From JBCCOW01 sp038749105 (GTDB taxonomy: Bacteria; Planctomycetota; Phycisphaerae; Phycisphaerales; Phycisphaeraceae), in assembly GCA_038749105.1 (NCBI GenBank), contig JBCDIM010000010.1, forward strand, positions 15,146 through 79,145: DNA of 64,000 nt, read 5' to 3'. The notes beneath the pieces are model-generated. The model worked only from the letters and a program-made list of their open reading frames with translations, had not been told where the DNA came from and searched no databases. Shown one piece after another: positions 1-6,131 of this stretch. Each line of letters begins with the position of its first letter. Position 1 is the first letter of the stretch. The position numbers and the translations under genes were made by a program.

Positions 1-636
1 GACCCCGCCCAGAGAAGCCCCGAAGACGCCGAGCTCCCCGACGATGAGTTGTCGGCGTTCGAGCTGGTCAATGATCTCGACCAGGTCCCGAGCTTCCTGG
101 GCGGCGAAGGTCGTGGTGTCGCCGGTGGAGCCGCCGTGTCCACGGGAGTCGACCAGGATCGTGCGGTAGCCCTGCTGGGCGAGGATGCGGGCCCAGAGCA
201 GGTAGGGGTAGCGGTTCTTGTCGTGGTAGTAGCCGTGGAGAACCAGCAGGGTGCCGGCGGTCGGATTGCGCCGGGTCCGAGGGGAACCGTCGGGGACATG
301 GAAGTAGATGCCGCGCTCGTCGTCGATGAGCTCCTCGTTGCTGGGGTCGATGATCCAGAGCGAGAGCCAGACCGGAGCGGGGTCAGGCTGATCCGCGCTG
401 GCGAGTTCCAGGTAGAGGCGTTGATCGATGACCGTGCCGGCGGGTTCAGCGGCGGGGGGGCTGTGGGTGTCGCGCACTTCGTCGAGCGACTTGCCCGCGT
501 TGGGCGGCGAGACGATGGCGTGCCCGATGACGCCGGAGCAGCTGTAGAGCAGCGGGGGGGTGATCAGCAGAAAGCCGAGCAGCAGCCAGCGTTTTCGGCG
601 GGCGAGGCGTCGGCGGATTATGGAGATCACATGCAT
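1..636 (-). CDS. Alpha/beta hydrolase, signal-anchored, 3' part outside window
   Basis: The gene runs off the left edge; 212 residues are visible. An Arg-rich start is followed by a hydrophobic segment (about residues 17-32, WLLLGFLLITPPLL) ending in a Cys, so the protein is probably membrane-anchored or a lipoprotein and acts outside the cytoplasm. Hydrolase-fold marks in order are an oxyanion-type HG (LVLHGYYHDK), VDSRGHGGS, and the nucleophile elbow GASLGG right at the edge. The acid and His of the triad would lie outside the window. The start at 636 is preceded by a strong GGGAGGGG ribosome site. The substrate cannot be told; cutinase-like or lysophospholipase-like relatives fit equally well. 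Confidence 0.8.
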   Translation of the reverse strand, partial: MHVISIIRRRLARRKRWLLLGFLLITPPLLYSCSGVIGHAIVSPPNAGKSLDEVRDTHSPPAAEPAGTVIDQRLYLELASADQPDPAPVWLSLWIIDPSNEELIDDERGIYFHVPDGSPRTRRNPTAGTLLVLHGYYHDKNRYPYLLWARILAQQGYRTILVDSRGHGGSTGDTTTFAAQEARDLVEIIDQLERRQLIVGELGVFGASLGGV

Positions 637-690
637 GAATATCCCCTCCCGAGTCTAAGCGACCTTGCGGGCGGCCCGGTCGCGCGGCGC

Positions 691-719
691 AAGAAAAAGC
701 CCGCTGGGGAAAGCGGGCT
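691..719 (-). terminator. Rho-independent terminator after the A-type carrier gene
   Basis: An 8-bp perfect stem (698-705 with 712-719, arm AGCCCGCT) with a 6-base loop is followed on the minus strand by a T-rich run (TTTTTCTT). It lies 27 bases after the stop of the iscA-type gene. Confidence 0.85.
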
Positions 720-745
720 CAAGGGGGTTTCGATTGAGTTGGCGG

Positions 746-1078
746 TCAGGCGCTGAACGAGCTGCCGCAACCGCAGGTGGCGTTCGCGTTGGGGTTGTTG
801 AACACGAAGCCCCGGCCCATGATCTCGTCCTTGAAGTCGATCGAAGTGCCGTTGAGGTAGAGGTAGGACTTGGGGTCGCAGACGACGCTGATGCCGTGCT
901 GGTCGAACTTCTCGTCGGTGTCCCGCTCCTGCTCGGTGAGGTCGAGGAGGTACGAGAACCCGGAGCAGCCGCCACCCTTCACGCCGACGCGCAGTCGGAC
1001 CTTATCGGAGTCGAGCTCCTGCTGATCGATGATGGTCTTGATCTCACGGGCGGCGGTTTCAGTCAGTTGGACGGGCAT
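746..1078 (-). CDS. iscA: A-type iron-sulfur carrier (IscA/ErpA/HesB family)
   Basis: This 110-residue protein has the length and fold signature of A-type carriers that pass Fe-S clusters from the scaffold to apoproteins. The three conserved cysteines are present: one in GGGCSGFSY (about residue 38) and two in the C-terminal CGCGSSF. It lies downstream of iscS and iscU on the same strand, with one small gene between, and ends at a clear terminator. ErpA and IscA cannot be separated from sequence alone. Confidence 0.93.
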   Translation of the reverse strand: MPVQLTETAAREIKTIIDQQELDSDKVRLRVGVKGGGCSGFSYLLDLTEQERDTDEKFDQHGISVVCDPKSYLYLNGTSIDFKDEIMGRGFVFNNPNANATCGCGSSFSA

Positions 1079-1254
1079 ATCAACGGCTCCTTCGGGACGG
1101 AAGTATAGACGCTTTCCTGCAATAGAGCGAGGGGCAACCGGTGTTTATTCCCGGCAGTTAAGGCCCCGTGCGGTCTTGAAAGTATCGGCTGACTATGGGC
1201 TTGAGCCTCAGCGGTCCGCCGTGATCAAGCGGAGCCCTCGGCCTCCTGAGCGGG

Positions 1255-1503
1255 TCAGTCCCGGAAGCGGAAGAAGGTGACCGCCAGAGCAGCGAAAGCG
1301 AGCAGGACCACCGCGATCCCCCCGACCGTGGCCGCGACAGGGATGCCCGCCCGGGTGCGGAGGATCTGGCTCACGAGATCGGCGGTCGACAGGTCGTAAA
1401 ACTGCCGGCTGGGCCAGGTTGCGAAGCCCCAGGTAGCCAGCCAGATCCCGAGGGCGGCGAAAACCTGCAAGGCAATCAGGATCGAGAGGCGTTTAACGTT
1501 CAC
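1255..1503 (-). CDS. Small two-span membrane protein, unknown function
   Basis: The 82 residues hold two hydrophobic helices (about 8-27, LIALQVFAALGIWLATWGF, and 55-77, AATVGGIAVVLLAFAALAV) joined by a loop with SRQFYDLSTADL, and end in a basic tail. The start is GTG. I do not recognise a family. It sits between iscU and the A-type carrier gene on the same strand, so it may be co-transcribed with them, but nothing links it to Fe-S chemistry. Confidence 0.6.
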   Translation of the reverse strand: MNVKRLSILIALQVFAALGIWLATWGFATWPSRQFYDLSTADLVSQILRTRAGIPVAATVGGIAVVLLAFAALAVTFFRFRD

Positions 1504-1746
1504 GGCAGTCAGGGCTTTGCGGGCGAATTAGGGAACGGATCGTCGGTGGGACATCCACACGAGGCCCAACGAGTCACTCAGTTTAACTATCGGGCGGCCC
1601 GCCGTTGGCCTTGGATCGGGTTGTCAGCTTTTTTCAACGCAACCGCCTCGCCGATCACGGCACCGCGGTGGGGCGGGGAGTGCGGACAGGCGAGGCGGGA
1701 TTAGTCGTTGGGTTGTAGAGCCGCGTGCCGGGACGGGACCCGGCAG

Positions 1747-2214
1747 TTATGCGGACGCAGACGACGGCGAACCGGTACCTTCGGCGTGGTCATGGTCGTG
1801 GTCGTGGTCGTGATCATCGTGGTCGTGGTGGATGCCGGCCTTCTCCTCGTAGTCGTGGACGGCGGCCTTGATGCAGTCTTCGGCCAGGACCGAGCAGTGG
1901 ATCTTCACCGGCGGGAGGCTCAACTCCTGCACGATCTCGGTGTTCTTGATCTCCTCGGCCTCGTGGAGGGTCTTGCCCTTGATCCACTCAGTGGCAAGCG
2001 AGGAAGACGCGATGGCTGAGCCGCAGCCGAAGGTCTTGAACTTGGCGTCCTCGATGATGTGGGTCTCGGGGTTGACCTTGATCTGGAGCTTCATCACGTC
2101 GCCGCATTCGGGGGCGCCGACGACGCCGGTGCCGACGGTCGGGTCGGTCTTGTCGAAGCTGCCGACGTTGCGGGGGTTCTCGTAGTGGTCGATGACTTTG
2201 GGGGAGTAGGCCAT
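1747..2214 (-). CDS. iscU: Iron-sulfur scaffold IscU with His/Asp-rich tail
   Basis: IscU is the scaffold on which IscS-derived sulfur and iron form clusters. The family cysteines are present in GAPECGD, TFGCGSAIASSSLATEW and IHCSVLAEDCI. The LPPVK motif for HscA-type chaperones is also there (SLPPVKIHCS). The ATG at 2214 (MAYSPKVIDHYENPRNVG) matches the usual N-terminus, and upstream in-frame codons are non-coding. After the normal end (YEEKAG) the protein carries about 27 extra residues, HHDHDDHDHDHDHDHAEG and a Ser/Ala tail, which looks metal-binding. It follows iscS with a 65-base gap. hscA/hscB are not in the window. Confidence 0.95.
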   Translation of the reverse strand: MAYSPKVIDHYENPRNVGSFDKTDPTVGTGVVGAPECGDVMKLQIKVNPETHIIEDAKFKTFGCGSAIASSSLATEWIKGKTLHEAEEIKNTEIVQELSLPPVKIHCSVLAEDCIKAAVHDYEEKAGIHHDHDDHDHDHDHDHAEGTGSPSSASA

Positions 2215-2279
2215 GGTTGATCTCGCTTGCTTGGTGGTGATTAATCGTAGGACGGGTAATCCGGCGGGTCGCGGTGGGG

Positions 2280-3500
2280 TTAGTGTTCGCCCCACTGGAC
2301 GGTGTCGAGGTCGATGCCTTCCTGGACCATCTCCCAGAGCGGGGAGAGCTCGAGGAGCTTGGAGACGTTAGTGGTCACCTTGTCGATCGTGTAGTCGATC
2401 TCCTCTTCGGTGGTGAACCGGCCGAGCCCGAAGCGGATGGAGGAGTGGGCGAGCTCGTCGCCGAGGCCCAGGGCCTTGAGGACGTAGGAGGGTTCGAGCG
2501 AGGCGGAGGTGCACGCCGAGCCGGAGGACACCGCGATCTCCTTGATCGCCATCATCATGGACTCGCCCTCGACATAGGGGAAGGAGATATTGGTGGTCGC
2601 GGGGAGTCGCTTGTCGGGGTGGCCGTTGATGACGGCGGTTTCGAGCTTGCTGACAATGCCCTGTTCGAGCCGGGTTCGGAGGGCGAGGGTGTGCTCGCGG
2701 TCGTCGTCCATGCGTCGGCCGGCGATTTCGCAGGCGGCGCCGAGGCCGACGATGCCCGAAACGTTCAGCGTGCCGGACCGCATGCCGCGCTCGTGGCCGC
2801 CGCCGTCGAGCTGCGGGGTGAGGCGGACGCGGGGCTTGCGTCGGCGGACGTACAGGAAGCCCACGCCCTTGGGGCCATACATCTTGTGAGCCGAGGCGGA
2901 GAGCAGGTCGATGTTGTCCCGCTCGACGTCGGTGGGCATCTTCCCGACCCACTGGGTGGCGTCGGTGTGGAAGATCACGTCGTTTTCTTTGCAGACCTTG
3001 CCGATCTCGGGGATCTCGTTGATCGTGCCGAGCTCGTTGTTGGCCCACATGATCGTGACCAGGATCGTGTCGGGGCGGATCGCCTCGCGGACCTGCTCGG
3101 CGTAGATGATCCCGTCCTCATTCGGCTCCAGCCAGGTCACGTCGTAACCCTCCTTCTGGAGCCGCTTGCACGGGTCGAGCACCGCCTTGTGCTCGTGGAT
3201 CGCCGTGATGATGTGCTTGCCCTTCTTGGCGTACATCTCAGCCACACCCTTGATGGCGAGGTTGTTCGACTCGGTCGACCCGGAGGTGAAGATGATCTCC
3301 TTGGAGTTGGCCCCAATGAGGTTGGAGATCTGGGTCCGGGCAAGCTTGACGCCGTCCTCAGCCTCCCAGCCGTAGCGATGGTTGCGGGAAGACGCGTTGC
3401 CGAACTTGCTGGTGAAGTAGGGCATCATCGCGTCCAGGACCTCGGGGTCCATAGGGCAAGTCGCGTTGTGGTCGAGGTAAATCGGGAATTCCAGGGCCAT
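2280..3500 (-). CDS. iscS: Cysteine desulfurase IscS (NifS family)
   Basis: This PLP enzyme releases sulfur from cysteine for Fe-S assembly. It is 406 residues long, as expected. It shows the N-terminal YLDHNATCPMDPEV, the PLP-lysine region SASAHKMYGPKGVG, and the flexible catalytic-cysteine loop SSGSACTSASLEPSYVLKAL, with the long-loop form typical of group I (IscS/NifS) enzymes. The start at 3500 is the first Met before the conserved N-terminus. It is the first gene of the leftward Fe-S group and is preceded by a promoter with palindromes. Confidence 0.96.
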   Translation of the reverse strand: MALEFPIYLDHNATCPMDPEVLDAMMPYFTSKFGNASSRNHRYGWEAEDGVKLARTQISNLIGANSKEIIFTSGSTESNNLAIKGVAEMYAKKGKHIITAIHEHKAVLDPCKRLQKEGYDVTWLEPNEDGIIYAEQVREAIRPDTILVTIMWANNELGTINEIPEIGKVCKENDVIFHTDATQWVGKMPTDVERDNIDLLSASAHKMYGPKGVGFLYVRRRKPRVRLTPQLDGGGHERGMRSGTLNVSGIVGLGAACEIAGRRMDDDREHTLALRTRLEQGIVSKLETAVINGHPDKRLPATTNISFPYVEGESMMMAIKEIAVSSGSACTSASLEPSYVLKALGLGDELAHSSIRFGLGRFTTEEEIDYTIDKVTTNVSKLLELSPLWEMVQEGIDLDTVQWGEH

Positions 3501-3561
3501 AACAGTCGATTCCTAGAGGTTTAACGTTGATCAGCGGGGATAAACCCTTTCCGGCAACACC

Positions 3562-3591
3562 ATAGTAGGAAACCTATATTTCCCGAGGCAA
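3562..3591 (-). promoter_or_regulatory. Probable promoter of iscS
   Basis: On the minus strand TTGCCT (3586-3591) and TACTAT (3562-3567) are separated by 18 bases and lie about 60 bases before the iscS start. The spacer itself contains an inverted repeat (GGAAA/TTTCC). Confidence 0.5.
3568..3583. promoter_or_regulatory. Inverted repeat in the iscS promoter spacer (possible operator)
   Basis: GGAAA (3568-3572) and TTTCC (3579-3583) flank a 6-base centre and lie entirely between the -35 and -10 hexamers, where a repressor would block RNA polymerase. It shares the GGAAA/TTCC core with the palindrome at 3599. Confidence 0.4.
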
Positions 3592-3598
3592 GCCCCAG

Positions 3599-3615
3599 AT
3601 TGGAAACATTCCAAT
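3599..3615. promoter_or_regulatory. Perfect 17-bp palindrome upstream of iscS (possible operator)
   Basis: The sequence ATTGGAAACATTCCAAT has perfect 7-bp arms around a 3-base centre. It lies 8 bases upstream of the predicted -35 of iscS. The region between iscS and the adk-like gene is otherwise unstructured. No regulator gene of Rrf2 or other type is in the window. Confidence 0.45.
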
Positions 3616-3672
3616 GTCCGGATAAATCGGCCTGCTCAGAAGACCGTTTTGACCAGGCACGATCCCCAGCGT

Positions 3673-3701
3673 TTGGGCGTTTTCGGGGCGTGAGGTATGA
3701 T
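3673..3701 (+). promoter_or_regulatory. Probable promoter of the adk-like gene
   Basis: TTGGGC (3673-3678) and TATGAT (3696-3701) are spaced by 17 bases, and the start codon follows 47 bases later. Confidence 0.45.
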
Positions 3702-3748
3702 CCCGCGTCGCTTCAAGTCCGCTCTCAACCGCCCGATAGGACAGGTGT

Positions 3749-4366
3749 ATGACCGAACGCTACAAGACCCTGCTGTTATTTGGTGCACCCGGAGCGGGCA
3801 AGGGGACCCAGGGAGCCGTGCTTGGACGAATCCCGGGGTTCTTCCACTGCTCCTGCGGTGAGGTCTTCCGGAACATCGACATCACCAGCGAGCTGGGGCG
3901 GACGTTCTACGAACACTCTTCACGGGGCGAGCTGGTGCCCGATGAAGTGACCGTGCAGATGTGGGCCCAGGCGATCCATGCCCGAACCGTCCTGGGGGAT
4001 TTCAAGCCCCGGGTCGACCTGCTGGTGCTCGACGGCATCCCGCGGACCGTTGAGCAGGCCCACCTGCTCGAGGAGTACTGCGAGGTCCTGCGGGTGATCC
4101 ACCTGGTCTGCGACGATGAACAATCGATGTTCGATCGCCTGCGTCGGCGAGCGCTGAAGGAAAACCGTCACGACGACGCCGATGAGAAGGTGATCCGCAA
4201 GCGTTGGGAGGTCTACCAGGCCGAGACGCAGCCGGTGCTCGACTTCTACCCCACCTCCATGATCGACCGGATCGACTCGTTGCAGAGCCCCGCTCAGGTG
4301 CTCCACGACATCCTCGAATACGCGGTCCCGGCCCAGGACGCCCACTTCACCGCATTCGCGGGCTGA
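3749..4366 (+). CDS. adk: Adenylate kinase family protein
   Basis: A nucleoside monophosphate kinase of 205 residues. It has the P-loop GAPGAGKGTQ (residues 12-21), an NMP-binding segment (CGEVFRN and GELVPDEV), DGIPRT in place of the usual DGFPRT, and a short LID region flanked by RRRALKENRHDDADEKVI. The short LID without zinc cysteines indicates the short form. The Thr/Ser-Gly pair normally seen in the AMP site reads SCGE here, so it may be a divergent second kinase, or act on another NMP. The neighbours do not help decide. Confidence 0.8.
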   Translation: MTERYKTLLLFGAPGAGKGTQGAVLGRIPGFFHCSCGEVFRNIDITSELGRTFYEHSSRGELVPDEVTVQMWAQAIHARTVLGDFKPRVDLLVLDGIPRTVEQAHLLEEYCEVLRVIHLVCDDEQSMFDRLRRRALKENRHDDADEKVIRKRWEVYQAETQPVLDFYPTSMIDRIDSLQSPAQVLHDILEYAVPAQDAHFTAFAG

Positions 4367-4427
4367 CCCCAAAACCCCCGAAATCCGCAGGCCAAGCCGG
4401 CGACACGCCGTTTTGCTAGGTTGCGGT

Positions 4428-5459
4428 ATGGACCTGTTTCAGGCAAAGCGTCCGGTGTTGGTCGAGCTGCAGCGGCTGCTCGTGGGCTCGCTGGAATCGA
4501 CGATCGCGTCGCTCCGCGGGGCGGGCCGGACCGCAAGCCCCGCGTCTGCCCGCAGCGGTGCCAAGCCCGGCGGCAAATCCAGCCCGCGACCAGCCGACGC
4601 CTGGCGAGGCCTCCAACAGACCCGGGCCATCCTCGATCTGATGGGCCCGAGCCTCAGCGCCGAGCTCTGGGACTACGAACGCACCGCCCTGGCGCAGGCC
4701 ATCGGGCCGCTCGCCCATAGCCGACGGGCCTCAACCGCGGTCGGCCTGATGAAGGCCCAGAAGGCCCCGCCAACCGCCGTGGGCCAGGGCGGCGGCAGCG
4801 CCTGGAATATCGTCCGCAAGACGCTCGACCGCGCCTCTGTGAGCCCCAGCGTCCTCGCCCTTACCCGCGGACAGACCCTCAACCCAACGGTTTACCGCCT
4901 GGTCGCCGACCTGGCCGAGGCCCGCGCCCGAGCTGTCCGGCTGCCGGGCCTCAAAGCCGACCACCCCACCGATGACCGAGTCCTCCAGGACGGGCTCGCC
5001 GCCACCCTCCGCGCCATGCGTCGCCGCGACCGCTGGGGTGCCCTCCCCACGAAGCGCCGGCGCCCGGCCCACGCCAACGTCCCCCGGCTTGGCGGCTCGC
5101 TCGGCCCATGTGGCCTGCTCGCAGAGCAGCTCCGCCTCATCGAGCCCGCGTGGCCCGCGGGCATCAAGCCGCTCCGCAAGCTGGCCGCCGAACTCGCCGA
5201 CGCCGGCAGCCGGTGGTGGGCCGCCACCCTCATCGCCCAGACCGCGACCCGGCTCACCGACCCGTCCGAGCCTCACGCCGGCAAGACCCCGCCCGACCCC
5301 AAACAACTCCGTGCCGTCCACGCCTGGGCCGAACAGGCCCGCAAGCGCCTCACCGACGAAGCACAGCCCGCACTCGACCGCTTAACCCTCGAGACCCCCG
5401 CAGCCCTCGCCCGTCGACTCACCGGCTACGCCAGGCTCTGGCGCGACCATCGCCGATAA
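4428..5459 (+). CDS. Helical protein, probable divergent CHAD domain
   Basis: The 343-residue product is predicted all-helical and rich in Arg and Ala. Segments resemble CHAD domains, which bind polyphosphate through basic helices: WRGLQQTRAILDLMGPSL, a pair of helices ending SRRASTAVGLM, LAATLRAMRRRDRWGAL, and LAEQLRLIEPAWPAGIKPL followed by LAAELADAGSRWWAATLI. The His residues that give the family its name are largely absent. The ATG at 4428 is chosen over the TTG at 4413 because the conserved-looking sequence begins there. The link to CHAD is an inference from pattern and should be treated as tentative. Confidence 0.55.
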   Translation: MDLFQAKRPVLVELQRLLVGSLESTIASLRGAGRTASPASARSGAKPGGKSSPRPADAWRGLQQTRAILDLMGPSLSAELWDYERTALAQAIGPLAHSRRASTAVGLMKAQKAPPTAVGQGGGSAWNIVRKTLDRASVSPSVLALTRGQTLNPTVYRLVADLAEARARAVRLPGLKADHPTDDRVLQDGLAATLRAMRRRDRWGALPTKRRRPAHANVPRLGGSLGPCGLLAEQLRLIEPAWPAGIKPLRKLAAELADAGSRWWAATLIAQTATRLTDPSEPHAGKTPPDPKQLRAVHAWAEQARKRLTDEAQPALDRLTLETPAALARRLTGYARLWRDHRR

Positions 5460-5536
5460 GCCACCGCCCGCAAGAAGCCGGCAAGCCGAGCCGCAATCTG
5501 CAGCGCTATACTCCGGTCAGCGAAGGAGACCCCTCT

Positions 5537-5944
5537 ATGCACATGCGATCCGACGGCAAGCAGCTTGGACCCCGTGAGGTCCCCGTCCGCTTCGAGCTGG
5601 AAAACCCCGAAGAACTCACCGAGTCCGGCGAACCGATCCAAGTCGTCAAGGCCGCGGTGGGCCAGTCCCTGCTCGAGCTCGCCCTCGAGAACGACATCAA
5701 CATCGAACACGCCTGCGGCGGCGTTACCGCCTGCTCCACCTGCCACGTCCACGTCGACGGTGGCGAAGACAGCTTCAACGAGCCCGAAGACGAAGAGCTC
5801 GACCGCGTCGAAGAAGCCCCCGGCAACGACATGACCTCCCGCCTGTCCTGCCAGTGCCGGCTGCTCGCCTCCAAACCCGACGAGCCGATCGTCATCCGCG
5901 TGCCCGCCTGGAACCGCAACGCGGTCAAGGAAGTGCCGCACTAA
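5537..5944 (+). CDS. fdx: 2Fe-2S ferredoxin, adrenodoxin/ISC type
   Basis: A 135-residue ferredoxin with the adrenodoxin-type ligand pattern C-x5-C-x2-C (HACGGVTACSTCHV) and a fourth Cys in SRLSCQC. In ISC systems such a ferredoxin delivers electrons to the IscS/IscU complex, and here it lies about 2 kb from iscS although on the other strand. The ATG at 5537 has an AGGAGAC ribosome site 6-7 bases upstream and is inside a longer open frame that reads back into the previous gene. The N-terminus (about 25 residues before the beta-grasp fold) is longer than usual. Confidence 0.92.
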   Translation: MHMRSDGKQLGPREVPVRFELENPEELTESGEPIQVVKAAVGQSLLELALENDINIEHACGGVTACSTCHVHVDGGEDSFNEPEDEELDRVEEAPGNDMTSRLSCQCRLLASKPDEPIVIRVPAWNRNAVKEVPH

Positions 5945-6131
5945 CCCATCGGGCGGCCCGCCTCCGGCCAACGCAGCCTAATCAAGCCCCCATCCATCCC
6001 ACGACGGGCGGATTTCACATGTCCTCCACAATCCGCCGAACCCATCGCAAGCCTGCCGCGTCACGGCTGGTATGCTCGGGGGCATCGCGGGGCAGGGGGG
6101 TGCTTCAATCCATCGAACCAGGGGTATTGCC

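Noticed and set aside
1786..1835. Repeat of GTCGTG/GATCAT units that looks like a microsatellite
   Set aside because: It is the coding sequence for the His/Asp tail of IscU; noted as a protein feature instead.
2274..3524. Long open frame on the plus strand opposite iscS
   Set aside because: It is a shadow of iscS caused by high GC content; the conserved cysteine desulfurase is on the minus strand.
4398..4414. CGGCG-ACA-CGCCG followed by TTTT after the adk-like gene
   Set aside because: A 5-bp stem and four Ts are too weak to call a terminator, and the next gene starts 14 bases later.
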